From Methanocorpusculum sp. UBA424 (GTDB lineage Archaea; Halobacteriota; Methanomicrobia; Methanomicrobiales; Methanocorpusculaceae): a DNA stretch of 64,000 nt. The notes under the pieces are model-generated. The model saw only the letters and a list, made by a program, of their open reading frames with translations, ran no database searches and was not told the origin of the DNA. Numbering within the stretch: the first letter of the stretch is position 1; each line of letters starts with the position of its first letter. Of the stretch, positions 25,052 to 32,640 are shown one piece after another. The position numbers and the translations under genes are program-made. The DNA lies in the NCBI GenBank assembly GCA_002498375.1, contig DAHC01000014.1, positions 36,467 to 100,466 on the forward strand, in the 5' to 3' direction.

Positions 25052-25063
25052 CAGTATATATAG
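25052..25063 (-). promoter_or_regulatory. hcp promoter TATA box
   Basis: CTATATATACTG on the minus strand lies 60-70 bp before the hcp ATG and is a very good archaeal TATA box. Further upstream TGAGACAT occurs twice (25095-25102 and 25134-25141), a possible operator for a stress regulator. Confidence 0.55.
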
Positions 25064-25143
25064 ATTGATATATGCGCAAAAAAGAGAGAATTATGAGACA
25101 TATGCAAATTTAAGCAGGATAACTTTCGATTTTTGAGACATGT

Positions 25144-25803
25144 TTATTCGGCGTGCTGGTCAGAAGCACGGAACCGGGGAGCGTCAAAGAGCGGCGTGTC
25201 GAAAAGATCCACCGGTCCGGTAAGCCTTCCGTCGCAGAGCGAAAAGCCGAGTCCGACCACCGGGATGACCGTTGTTCGAACATTCGACGAATCGCAGAGA
25301 CTCACAGGACAGATCCCCTGCTGATTCAGACCGCGGCGGGCGAACCGTTCGCAGAACTCGGCCGTGGACGGGAACCCGCCCCCGGCGCGTGTAAGGAACA
25401 AAACGCCGTCCGCGATCTGATTTTCATTTTGGATCATCACCTCTCCCCAAGGCATCGTCTCCGACCCGGCGAGGAACAGGAGAAGGGGCTCGTTTTCCCG
25501 CTCCTCTATTATCATCCGGCAGACCGAGACCGGATCAGGACCGCAGAACAGATGACGTTTTTCTGCGATCTCCTCGGCCGCGGAGAAGACCGCGGCAATA
25601 AGCGTGTCCGGCTGGACGTCCGGATCATGGACCGCGATCAGGACCAGACGGTCGGCCGTGTGGGTCACGAACGAGTCGAGAAGGGCCTCTCCTTCCGCCT
25701 TTTTGAGCATCTTTGCCGCCGTCTGCAGGATGTCGGGAAAGACCCGGGTCGTCCCGCATACCCCGCCGACCGATTTTGCAAAGACCGAGACCGCTGTTTT
25801 CAT
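25144..25803 (-). CDS. Degenerate class V fructose-bisphosphatase/aldolase-like protein
   Basis: The 219-residue protein aligns in my memory with the archaeal FBP aldolase/phosphatase (about 365 residues): its start MKTAVSVFAKSVGG, the FVTHTADRL segment and the end VGLGFSLCDGRLTGPVDLF match. About 145 central residues are missing. Metal ligands are replaced: the family's D11, H18 and the second Asp of the DD pair correspond to S11, T18 and R52. The Schiff-base lysine region PLKD reads SLCD. It is therefore unlikely to have either activity. It starts 2 bp after fbp on the same strand and could regulate that enzyme or be a decaying paralogue. Confidence 0.65.
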   Translation of the reverse strand: MKTAVSVFAKSVGGVCGTTRVFPDILQTAAKMLKKAEGEALLDSFVTHTADRLVLIAVHDPDVQPDTLIAAVFSAAEEIAEKRHLFCGPDPVSVCRMIIEERENEPLLLFLAGSETMPWGEVMIQNENQIADGVLFLTRAGGGFPSTAEFCERFARRGLNQQGICPVSLCDSSNVRTTVIPVVGLGFSLCDGRLTGPVDLFDTPLFDAPRFRASDQHAE

Positions 25804-25805
25804 GC

Positions 25806-26690
25806 TCAGCGAATCGCCTCGATCTTCGCGATCATTCCTTTGCTGCCGACATAGACGGGAGTTCTCTGATGGACCTTTGTCGGCACGATGTCCAAAGTCG
25901 AGGACTCGCCGTTCGAGACCGCTCCTCCTGCCTGAGCCGCGAGGAAGCCGATCGGGTTGATCTCAAAGACCAGCCGCAGTTTCCCGGAGGCGGACTTCTT
26001 CGTCGCCGGATAGGCATACACACCGCCGTACTCCAGGATCTGGTGGAAGTCGGCGACGAAAGAGCCGGAGTACCGGTTCTTCCCGCCTTCGCACTCGATC
26101 TCATTCATGTACCTGATGTGTTTTTCGGTCCACTCGGGCCGCAGACCGCCGCTTCCGCAGAGGGTTCCTTCCGGGATCCTCACATTCTCTTTAAGGAGGA
26201 TGTAGGTCCCGTCCTTATTCATCGCGAAGATCGAGACGCCGTTTCCAAGCGAGATGGTCAAGGTGGTCATCGGGCCGTAGAGCATATAGAACGCGGCGCG
26301 AAGCTGGTTCCCCGCCTGAAGAACGTCGCCTTCATAGATCCCGACGATCGTCCCGACGCTGAGGTTTACCTTGATCAGCGAAGAGCCGTCGAGGGGGTCC
26401 ATCACGACGGAATACTTCGCAGAAGGGGACATCTGCACGATATCCTCCTGTTCTTCGGAAGCAACGGCACGTACAAGCCCGCTTTCCTGCAGAACAGACG
26501 TGATCCGGGCATCGGCCCAGGTATCCATCTCGGCCTGATCCTCGCCGGAAGAGTTCGTGGAACCCGCATAATTCTGGTTGCTGATAAATGCGGAACGGAT
26601 CGGTCCTGCCTGATCCGCGATCAGCATGATTATTTTTCCCAGATCCTCAGGGGCATGTGAGGCGATAAGATACTCCTGCAAGGTTTTCAT
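25806..26690 (-). CDS. fbp: Fructose-1,6-bisphosphatase, class I (bacterial/eukaryotic type)
   Basis: The metal and substrate signatures of class I FBPase are clear in this 294-residue protein: ASEEQED, VVMDPLDGSSLIKVNLSVGT, YSGSFVADFHQIL and SGKLRLVFEINPIGFLA. It hydrolyses fructose-1,6-bisphosphate in gluconeogenesis. Most archaea rely on the unrelated bifunctional class V enzyme, so a class I gene here suggests acquisition by transfer. It is somewhat shorter than the usual ~330 residues. A degenerate class V-like gene follows 2 bp downstream. Confidence 0.9.
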   Translation of the reverse strand: MKTLQEYLIASHAPEDLGKIIMLIADQAGPIRSAFISNQNYAGSTNSSGEDQAEMDTWADARITSVLQESGLVRAVASEEQEDIVQMSPSAKYSVVMDPLDGSSLIKVNLSVGTIVGIYEGDVLQAGNQLRAAFYMLYGPMTTLTISLGNGVSIFAMNKDGTYILLKENVRIPEGTLCGSGGLRPEWTEKHIRYMNEIECEGGKNRYSGSFVADFHQILEYGGVYAYPATKKSASGKLRLVFEINPIGFLAAQAGGAVSNGESSTLDIVPTKVHQRTPVYVGSKGMIAKIEAIR

Positions 26691-26928
26691 AGTACCTATG
26701 ATATGCGTTTCGGAGGCAAAAAAACGTATCCTGATGTGAAAGATCCGGGCCGCGCCGTATCGTGTATATGGTCATCTCATTTGTTTTTTCAGAGATGCGT
26801 ATCGGGAGCGAAAACATCAAAAACTCATGCGTGGGATGAACTGCCGCCGGCATGTTCAGAATATAATTATTCAGGATGACGGGGGAACGGTCGGGATCGA
26901 TGGAATACAACATTCTTAGAAAAAGGAA

Positions 26929-27012
26929 TGCGAGGGAAGGGATTCGAACCCTTGAACTCCTAGAGACAGGGTCCTAAACCCTGCGCCGTTAACCTGGCTT
27001 GGCAACCCTCGC
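26929..27012 (-). tRNA. tRNA-Leu (UAG)
   Basis: The minus strand folds into an 84-nt class II tRNA: acceptor GCGAGGG/CCCTCGC, anticodon stem CAGGG/CCCTG enclosing TTTAGGA with anticodon UAG, a long variable arm (TCTCTAGGAGT region) and T stem AAGGG/CCCTT with TTCGAAT. Discriminator is A; CCA is not encoded. Confidence 0.95.
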
Positions 27013-27089
27013 AATTTTGACTGTAACATATTGACAGGAGAGGAAAAATAACCTTCGCATTAATCTATATGAATGAACAATAGTATTCC

Positions 27090-27242
27090 ATGGTAGTTCA
27101 GCACACATGCGGCTTTAAACGCGAGATATTTTGTCGGGAGTGCGGCACCGAACTGACCCAGGACACGCGGGGAAAACTCTACTGTCCGCGGTGCGGCAGG
27201 CGGCTTGCGATCCTCTGCCCCCACTGCGGAAAACTCTGGTAG
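27090..27242 (+). CDS. Very small zinc-ribbon protein
   Basis: A 50-residue frame, ATG 27090 to TAG 27240-27242. It contains seven cysteines: C7, the pair C15-x2-C18 (FCRECG), C32-x2-C35 (YCPRCG) and C43-x2-C46 (LCPHCG). Three CxxC knuckles in so short a protein strongly suggest one or two zinc ribbons and a real gene. No clear ribosome-binding site is seen, so the message may be leaderless. It converges with another zinc-ribbon gene 9 bp away. Function unknown; nucleic-acid or protein binding is usual for such proteins. Confidence 0.6.
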   Translation: MVVQHTCGFKREIFCRECGTELTQDTRGKLYCPRCGRRLAILCPHCGKLW

Positions 27243-27251
27243 ACCCGGTCC

Positions 27252-27524
27252 TTATACGGGTGTGCCCAGCCACTCCAGATACTTCTCCCGGATCAGGTCG
27301 ACCTCTTCTCTCGTCAGGTCGAGCCGCCCGGTATGGGAAAGATACCGTTCCACCTCTTTTATGAGCACTTCCGCCTCGGAGAAGTCGTCCACCTCCAGAT
27401 ACACCGGAACGTTTCGAACCGAGATCACCTCTCCGCAGACCGGGCAGAGCTTCCACTTTCCGTAATAGTCGGTGTAGGTAAACTGATGACAGCCGGGGCA
27501 GCGGATCACCCGATAGGTACTCAT
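27252..27524 (-). CDS. Zinc-ribbon protein of unknown function
   Basis: This 90-residue protein has an N-terminal zinc ribbon (VIRCPGCHQFTYTDYYG followed by KLCPVCGEVI; two CxxC pairs about 18 residues apart) and a helical C-terminal half (LTREEVDLIREKYLEWLG). The ribbon resembles the small archaeal DUF1922-type proteins. The helical tail is probably a protein-interaction segment. It ends 9 bp from the end of the convergent small zinc-ribbon gene. Confidence 0.7.
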   Translation of the reverse strand: MSTYRVIRCPGCHQFTYTDYYGKWKLCPVCGEVISVRNVPVYLEVDDFSEAEVLIKEVERYLSHTGRLDLTREEVDLIREKYLEWLGTPV

Positions 27525-27617
27525 ATAGTAATTGATGATTGGCGCAGAGAGTCAAAAAGATTCCCCCGGCATCTAAACCCGTGCTTTTATTAGCCGAGAG
27601 GTAAATATGAAGAGTCT

Positions 27618-28355
27618 ATGTCAGTTCAGGTAACGGGAATTTCCGGGATCCCGCTCATTCAGAAAGGCGATGATCTCCCGGCAATAATCTGCAGAAATAC
27701 CACCTTCGAAGACGGAGATATCCTCTGTATCGCATCAACGATCGTTTCAAAAGCCAAGGGATATACCCGCGCTCTCGCCGATATCACCCCTTCGCCGGAT
27801 GCCCTGCGGATCTCCGGCCTCACCAAAGAAGACCCACGGTTCATTCAGGCGATCCTGGATTCGTCCACCGAGATCATCCAGGAGTATCCATTCATCCTCT
27901 CCGAAGTCCCCTGCGGCCATGTAGGCGTGCGCGCCGGTGTGGACAATAGTAATATAGAAGGCGAAAATATCATCATCCTCCCAAAAGATCCCTCGGCCGA
28001 ATGCAGAGAGATCAGAGACTCGATCAAAAAGATCACCGGAAAAGATGTCGGCGTTATCGTGACCGACACCTGCGGCAGGGCATTTCGCCGCGGTCAGTGC
28101 GGAAACGCGATCGGGTGGGCAGGCATGACCGCGATCCGTGACTTCCGCGGAGACCATGACCTCTTCGGTCTGGAACTCGAGATCACCGAAGAGGCGGTCG
28201 TCGATGAGATCGCGGCCTTCTCCAACTTCATTATGGGAGAGAGCAACAACGGGATCCCGGCCGTGAAGTTTTCCGGGTGCGGCACCTGGAAAGGGCATGA
28301 CTCGCTCTACTTCACCAAAGAAGAAGACCTGATCAGAAAGGCTATGAAACGATAA
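27618..28355 (+). CDS. cofE: Coenzyme F420-0:L-glutamate ligase
   Basis: CofE adds gamma-linked glutamates to F420-0 using GTP. The 245-residue length fits, and characteristic segments are visible: FEDGDILCIASTIVSKAKG, AGVDNSNIEG, VIVTDTCGRAFRRGQ, and the C-terminal FIMGESNNGIPAVKFSG. It is the first gene of a plus-strand run, and the next start codon follows its stop directly. CofC, an earlier F420 enzyme, is encoded at 45.9 kb. A divergent paralogue lies at 29.6 kb. Confidence 0.94.
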   Translation: MSVQVTGISGIPLIQKGDDLPAIICRNTTFEDGDILCIASTIVSKAKGYTRALADITPSPDALRISGLTKEDPRFIQAILDSSTEIIQEYPFILSEVPCGHVGVRAGVDNSNIEGENIIILPKDPSAECREIRDSIKKITGKDVGVIVTDTCGRAFRRGQCGNAIGWAGMTAIRDFRGDHDLFGLELEITEEAVVDEIAAFSNFIMGESNNGIPAVKFSGCGTWKGHDSLYFTKEEDLIRKAMKR

Positions 28356-29021
28356 ATGGACGTGATTCTCGCAATGGACCTGATGGACGGGTATGTCGTC
28401 CACGGGAAAAGCGGCGACCGGGATCAGTACCGCCCCCTGACCTGGGGGCTTTCCCCTTCTGCCGAGCCTCTGTCGTATCTTTCGGTGATGAGGCCCAAAT
28501 ACGCATACGTGGCGGATCTTGACCGTATCGAACTGTGCGGCGATCATACCGAGACGATCCTGAAACTCGCATCGATCCCGGAGAAGCTCTGGGTCGACCG
28601 GGGATGCAGTATCCCGGAGGAGTACCTCCCGGGCGTCGCCAACATTGTCGGAACGGAAACAGCCGATGCTCCTTTAGAAGAGTTCACCGGCGGGTATCTC
28701 AGCGTCGATGTAAAAGACGGAAAGGTCATCCCGGACGGGCTTGACCCGGTCGAAGTGATTCGCGAGGCGGATAAATATGCCTTTGACGGGATCATTCTCT
28801 TGAACATCTCCTCGGTTGGTACCGGATCCGGGATCGATGTGGATTTTGCAAAGCGTATCCGGGCGGCAACGAAAAAACCGCTCCTCTACGGAGGGGGCGT
28901 GAACACGCTGGACGATCTTCGCATTCTCTGCGATGCGGGATACGACGGTGTGATCATCTCGACCGCCGTTCACAAAGGAAAGATTCCGCTGGAGATCATC
29001 CGGGAGGGAACATTTTGCTGA
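28356..29021 (+). CDS. HisA/HisF-like TIM-barrel protein of methanogens
   Basis: The 221-residue protein has the HisA-type barrel pattern: AMDLMDGYVVHG at the first strand, GGYLSVDVKDGKVIPDG in the middle, and the phosphate-binding LLYGGGVNTLDDLR and GVIISTAVHKGK near the end. It belongs to the archaeal HisA-related group of uncertain reaction, distinct from histidine synthesis because no his genes are near. It abuts cofE and overlaps tmk, so a role in coenzyme synthesis is possible but unproven. Confidence 0.72.
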   Translation: MDVILAMDLMDGYVVHGKSGDRDQYRPLTWGLSPSAEPLSYLSVMRPKYAYVADLDRIELCGDHTETILKLASIPEKLWVDRGCSIPEEYLPGVANIVGTETADAPLEEFTGGYLSVDVKDGKVIPDGLDPVEVIREADKYAFDGIILLNISSVGTGSGIDVDFAKRIRAATKKPLLYGGGVNTLDDLRILCDAGYDGVIISTAVHKGKIPLEIIREGTFC

Positions 29022-29611
29022 TCACGCTCGAAGGGATCGACGGAGCGGGAAAGTCAACGCTTTATGAAGGTCTCAAAACAAGGCTCCAGGATCTCAAACC
29101 AGTCTTCACCAAAGAGCCGGGCAGTCCGCTGGTAAACGAGGCGGTCCGCCGTGAGATCGGGGCGAACAAGGATCCGTTCGCAGAGGCCACGCTTTTTGTT
29201 GCGGACCATGCGGCCCATCTGGCTCAGATCGTGCTTCCCGCGCTCGAAAAGAAGAAACTGGTCATCTCAGACAGGTATTCCGACAGCCGATTCGCCTATC
29301 AGCAGGTCTCGCTCGTTGGGATCGTGCCGGATCCAAAAGCCTGGCTCACCGCGGTGCATGCAGGCTGGTCGGTTCGTCCCGACCTGACGATCCTTCTGCT
29401 GATCTCGCCCGAGGTTGCCATGAGCAGGCTTGCAGGCAGACCAGGTAAGGAACACTTCGAGGATCCCGCGTTCCTTGAAGAGGTCCAGAAAAGATATCTT
29501 GAACGGGTAGCCGAGGACCCGGAACGGTTCCTTCTTATCGATGCTGAGCAGGATCCGGCAACGATCCTCGACTTTGTCGAAAAGAGCATCCGGGACCGGA
29601 TGTCCGTCTGA
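29015..29611 (+). CDS. tmk: Thymidylate kinase
   Basis: The enzyme (198 residues) phosphorylates dTMP to dTDP. The P-loop is LEGIDGAGKST at the N-terminus, FTKEPGSP is the DR(E/P)-type substrate loop, and VISDRYSDSRFAYQQ and the RL-AGRPGKEHFE lid follow. The start is TTG at 29015, preceded by GGGAGGG at suitable spacing and overlapping the HisA-like stop by 7 bp. A T tract follows the stop. Confidence 0.93.
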   Translation: MLITLEGIDGAGKSTLYEGLKTRLQDLKPVFTKEPGSPLVNEAVRREIGANKDPFAEATLFVADHAAHLAQIVLPALEKKKLVISDRYSDSRFAYQQVSLVGIVPDPKAWLTAVHAGWSVRPDLTILLLISPEVAMSRLAGRPGKEHFEDPAFLEEVQKRYLERVAEDPERFLLIDAEQDPATILDFVEKSIRDRMSV

Positions 29612-29624
29612 TCTTTTTTTAATC
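29612..29624 (+). terminator. T tract after tmk
   Basis: A run of seven T residues directly follows the tmk stop. It may end or weaken transcription before the CofE paralogue 25 bp downstream. Confidence 0.3.
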
Positions 29625-29635
29625 CGAAAGCTGAT

Positions 29636-30424
29636 ATGAGTTCAGAGCATATCTTTCCCCACATGTCGGGTTTTTTCTCTGTATACGGGATTTCCACAGG
29701 ACTGCTTGTATCCGGCGACGATATAATCGGCCGGGTCATCAGCTCTCTGAGTAATACCGAGGCTAAATCGATAGAAGACGGCGACATCCTGCTTTTTGCC
29801 GAGTCGCCGCTCTCCACCACCGAAGGCCGCAATATCAGACTGGATGATATCACGCCGTCCGCCGAGGCAAACCGGCTTTCGGAGAAGTATCAGCTTGACC
29901 CCCGACTCGCCGAGGTCGTCATCCAGGAAAGCGATACGATCGTCGGCGGCGTCCCGGGATTTCTCCTTGCCGGAAAATGGAATCTGATCCTTCCGAACGC
30001 CGGCGTGGACGAGTCGAACGCCCCGGATGGGTGGGTCACCCGCCTCCCGGCCGATCCGGAAGCGAGCGCCAAACGGCTGCGTGACGAGATTTTGGAACGC
30101 ACCGGAAAAGAGACTGCGGTCATCATCATCGATTCAAGGACCCATTCGATGCGCCTTGGCGTCTCGGGCGTTGCGATCGGCTGTTCCGGGATCCTGCCGA
30201 TCACGGACGAGCGCGGTAAACCCGATCTTTACGGAAACAAACTGCAGGTGACCCGGCGGGCGATCGCCGACTCTCTTGCCTCGACCGCCGAACTTCTGAT
30301 GGGAGAGGCCTCCGAAGGCGTCCCGGTCGTGCTCGTCCGCGGCTACCCGTATATCAGATGCGAAAACTGCAGAATAGAAACGATACCGGCCGAAGAGGAT
30401 CTCTTCCTCAATCTCGGCAAATAA
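29636..30424 (+). CDS. CofE-like paralogue
   Basis: This 262-residue protein follows the CofE fold in order: IEDGDILLFAES, LDDITPSAEANRL, PNAGVDESNAPDGWV (compare the AGVDNSN of CofE), VIIIDSRTHSMRLGVSG, and LMGEASEGVPVVLVRG. It is clearly homologous to the CofE encoded 2 kb upstream but diverges in the substrate loops (SRTHSMR replaces the TCGRAFR segment). It may add a different amino acid or act on another phosphate-ester substrate. A later Met (MSGFF) is a possible alternative start. Confidence 0.7.
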   Translation: MSSEHIFPHMSGFFSVYGISTGLLVSGDDIIGRVISSLSNTEAKSIEDGDILLFAESPLSTTEGRNIRLDDITPSAEANRLSEKYQLDPRLAEVVIQESDTIVGGVPGFLLAGKWNLILPNAGVDESNAPDGWVTRLPADPEASAKRLRDEILERTGKETAVIIIDSRTHSMRLGVSGVAIGCSGILPITDERGKPDLYGNKLQVTRRAIADSLASTAELLMGEASEGVPVVLVRGYPYIRCENCRIETIPAEEDLFLNLGK

Positions 30425-30444
30425 TTTTTTTTTGTAAAAAAAAG
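30425..30444. terminator. Bidirectional T/A-tract terminator
   Basis: Between two convergent genes a run of ten T residues is followed, after one G and one T, by a run of eight A residues. Each strand therefore carries an oligo-T tract at the end of its gene. Confidence 0.55.
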
Positions 30445-30822
30445 TTACTGGGCGGCAGGAACGCCGCTGCTGATTGCTTCCTGGATCTGCTTCTGGAGCT
30501 GGGAAGCTTTGGTGGTCATTGCCTTTTCCTGCTTGTCCAGCGAACCGATGCGGAGTTCGAGGGAGTCGACCTTCTCTTCGAGTTCCGCTTTGACGGCTGC
30601 TTTCGGTTTCTGGATCAGGATGGATCCAACAGCCGAATAGATCACGGAATCATCCGCTGCGGCCTCGATCTCCTCAAGAGCGCGCTTCGTTTCACGGAGC
30701 GTCATCTCATACTGCATTTTCTGGGACGATACCTGCTGAAGCTGCTGCTGGATCTGCTGGAACATTCCAAGCTGCTGCTGGATCTGCGGCGGGATTCCCG
30801 CCGCCTGCTGGGGTGCTGTCAT
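30445..30822 (-). CDS. pfdB: Prefoldin beta subunit
   Basis: The 125-residue protein has two long coiled-coil helices flanking a central beta-hairpin (DDSVIYSAVGSILIQKPKAAV), the prefoldin beta layout. The N-terminus is Gln-rich (QIQQQLGMFQQIQQQLQQ). Prefoldin hexamers hold unfolded proteins for the thermosome. It is the last gene of the translation/proteasome cluster and follows pcc1 by 3 bp, its usual archaeal position. Confidence 0.93.
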   Translation of the reverse strand: MTAPQQAAGIPPQIQQQLGMFQQIQQQLQQVSSQKMQYEMTLRETKRALEEIEAAADDSVIYSAVGSILIQKPKAAVKAELEEKVDSLELRIGSLDKQEKAMTTKASQLQKQIQEAISSGVPAAQ

Positions 30823-30825
30823 TTT

Positions 30826-31056
30826 TTACAACTCCAATACTTCGTGGGATACATTAACCAACCGCAGCCACATATTGAGGGACGCACGAAGAGACGCCGC
30901 GTCCTCCGCTTCCACCCGGAGTGTCACGGAAGAGTCGCCGCAGGTGAGCCGCACGTTGGATTTTTCCCCCGGATCGCTGACGGTTTCCGGGGCGAGAACT
31001 TCATACAGTTTTGCTGCAAACGGGGTTTCAAAGACAAAACATGCTGCGTGGTTCAT
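30826..31056 (-). CDS. KEOPS complex subunit Pcc1
   Basis: I start this 76-residue protein at MNHAACFVFETPF (31056), whose ATG overlaps the stop of the Brix gene. The sequence has the small Pcc1 fold with the segment SSVTLRVEAEDAASLRASLNMWLRLV, a hallmark of the family. Pcc1 dimerises the KEOPS complex that makes t6A in tRNA. Its position between brix and pfdB is conserved in archaea. Confidence 0.85.
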   Translation of the reverse strand: MNHAACFVFETPFAAKLYEVLAPETVSDPGEKSNVRLTCGDSSVTLRVEAEDAASLRASLNMWLRLVNVSHEVLEL

Positions 31057-31454
31057 ACCATGACCTGCAGGACATACTGCCTTTTCTGGGTGCCGCAAAA
31101 AACGATAGGACCGTCGGCGTTCTCATCATAGGTGATGGGAACATGCGGCGAAAGGTAATCGAACAACTCCTTTTCCCGGGTGAAAAACCCTTTAGAAAAG
31201 ACGCCGATACGTTCGGATTCGGTCACCTTGGTTATCAGCATGGAAAAGACCAGAGAGTCGTTTACCATCAGATCAAAGACGGGACCTTGCCGTTTTGAAC
31301 CCGACAGAAAAATAACGCGGGGGTCATCCCCCCCTATATCATGAACTCCGGCTTTCCCGCGCTGAACGAACGGAAAGTCCAGAGCAAAGGCGATCTCCTT
31401 TGCCAGTTTACGGACTTCCGGAGCCGGTTTGCGCGATGAAGTTACAATTGTCAT
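31053..31454 (-). CDS. Brix-domain ribosome biogenesis protein
   Basis: The protein has 133 residues and a single compact Brix-type domain (TIVTSSRKPAPEVRKLAKEIA at the start, then HVPITYDENADGP). Archaeal Brix proteins are short relatives of Imp4 and help rRNA maturation. It overlaps rpoP upstream and pcc1 downstream by 4 bp each, so translation is tightly coupled. Confidence 0.85.
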   Translation of the reverse strand: MTIVTSSRKPAPEVRKLAKEIAFALDFPFVQRGKAGVHDIGGDDPRVIFLSGSKRQGPVFDLMVNDSLVFSMLITKVTESERIGVFSKGFFTREKELFDYLSPHVPITYDENADGPIVFCGTQKRQYVLQVMV

Positions 31455-31582
31455 CTGGCTTTCAGTTCTTTCGTGCCGGCTCCGCGGGCTTTGAAAAGAA
31501 TACGGTGACCGCAGTAGGGGCAGCGGATGTTCGTACCGATCTCGACCAATTGTTTACAGCGGGCGCACTTATAAGCAACCAT
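31451..31582 (-). CDS. rpoP: DNA-directed RNA polymerase subunit P (Rpb12-like)
   Basis: I start this 43-residue protein at MVAYKCARCKQLVEIG (31582), the standard RpoP beginning; the longer frame upstream overlaps rpl37ae and is not credible. It has a zinc ribbon with two CxxC pairs (KCARCK and RCPYCG). It follows rpl37ae by 4 bp and overlaps the Brix gene. Confidence 0.92.
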   Translation of the reverse strand: MVAYKCARCKQLVEIGTNIRCPYCGHRILFKARGAGTKELKAR

Positions 31583-31586
31583 TGGG

Positions 31587-31871
31587 TTATACTCCTTTGG
31601 TCTCGATAGTACGAAGAACGACCTTAAGGCCGGGGGTCTGCGGAACGTAGGCGCCGCCTGCGTATTTGTATCCGCATTTTCTGCATTCCCAGATGCCAGT
31701 ACCGACACGCTTTACAGCGATCGTATCGCACATTGGGCACAGGTGCTTCGCGCGGGAAATCTTCTCGCTCTCATTGACCATCTTACGGCAGAAACGGCCG
31801 TATCTGGGACCAAAGCGTCCGGCGCTGCCGGTGACGCGTCCTTTTGCAACATGTTTACTCTTGGATGCCAT
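31587..31871 (-). CDS. rpl37ae: 50S ribosomal protein L37Ae
   Basis: The 94-residue protein is full length, with the zinc ribbon CPMCDTIAVKRVGTGIWECRKCG (two CxxC pairs) and the N-terminal KGRVTGSAGRFGPRYGR segment. It is co-directional with sbds upstream and rpoP downstream. Confidence 0.95.
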   Translation of the reverse strand: MASKSKHVAKGRVTGSAGRFGPRYGRFCRKMVNESEKISRAKHLCPMCDTIAVKRVGTGIWECRKCGYKYAGGAYVPQTPGLKVVLRTIETKGV

Positions 31872-31930
31872 TTTTTATTCCTCCAGAAATATCTAGTAAT
31901 ATTCGTTCTTAGTTGTTTTAATAGTATGCG

Positions 31931-32632
31931 TTACTCAAGTATCTTGAGCTGAGCATCTCCTTTCGCCGCAGCGTTCGCCAGATTGAAGAACTCTTCCTGC
32001 ATCCCGGCAGGAATCGTCACGACGCATATCCAGGACCCGTCGCTTTGCCACTCGTTTTTATCCATAGTGACATACGCCGCGCTGGAGATGGAGGCATACG
32101 CTTTTGCCGCAAAATCCATAGGGAATTTAGCGGCGATACGCCGTTCCTCGAACCGGATCGGAAGGATCGGGCGGAGAGCTTTTACGGCCTCCTTGACCAG
32201 ATCGTCTACGGACTTAAAGGGGTCGTAGTTTATCCGGACCTGATCCAGCGCCATCTCGATACGCATAACGGGATGCGGAAGACCGGTCTGCGGATTCACG
32301 GCGTTTCGTGCGATGAAGGTGATGACGCGTCTGCGTTTTTCTTCGATCAAATGACGGCGCTGCTCGGTCGTCAGATGGATTTCGCCTTTGAGAATGATAT
32401 GTTTTGCGATCTCGGTGAAATCGGTGGTCTTGAACGCTTTTTGCAGATCCTCATCGGGAGATTTGTCTCCGCGCGAAGCGTTCTCGTATACATACATTGC
32501 TGCAACAACATCTTCGATGTCGAGATCCTCGCCGTGCCTCATCTTGTCGGCAAGTTCGGGATCGACCAACAGTTCAAATTTCAGCCCGTGTGTCTCCAGA
32601 CGGGCGATTACAGCATCATCAAGGGAAATCAT
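31931..32632 (-). CDS. Ribosome maturation protein SDO1 (SBDS family)
   Basis: The 233-residue protein has the three SBDS domains in order: an N-terminal FYSH domain with FELLVDPELADKMR, a helical middle with HLIEEKRRRVITFIARNAVNP and a C-terminal ferredoxin-like domain. SBDS releases the anti-association factor from the large ribosomal subunit in eukaryotes. It follows psmA by 8 bp. In many archaea exosome genes rrp4, rrp41 and rrp42 come next; here rpl37ae follows after 59 bp. Confidence 0.93.
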   Translation of the reverse strand: MISLDDAVIARLETHGLKFELLVDPELADKMRHGEDLDIEDVVAAMYVYENASRGDKSPDEDLQKAFKTTDFTEIAKHIILKGEIHLTTEQRRHLIEEKRRRVITFIARNAVNPQTGLPHPVMRIEMALDQVRINYDPFKSVDDLVKEAVKALRPILPIRFEERRIAAKFPMDFAAKAYASISSAAYVTMDKNEWQSDGSWICVVTIPAGMQEEFFNLANAAAKGDAQLKILE

Positions 32633-32640
32633 AGATTAAC

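Noticed and set aside
25713..26660. 315-codon frame antisense to fbp
   Set aside because: The class I FBPase motifs are on the other strand and the antisense translation is low-complexity Arg/Asp-rich text.
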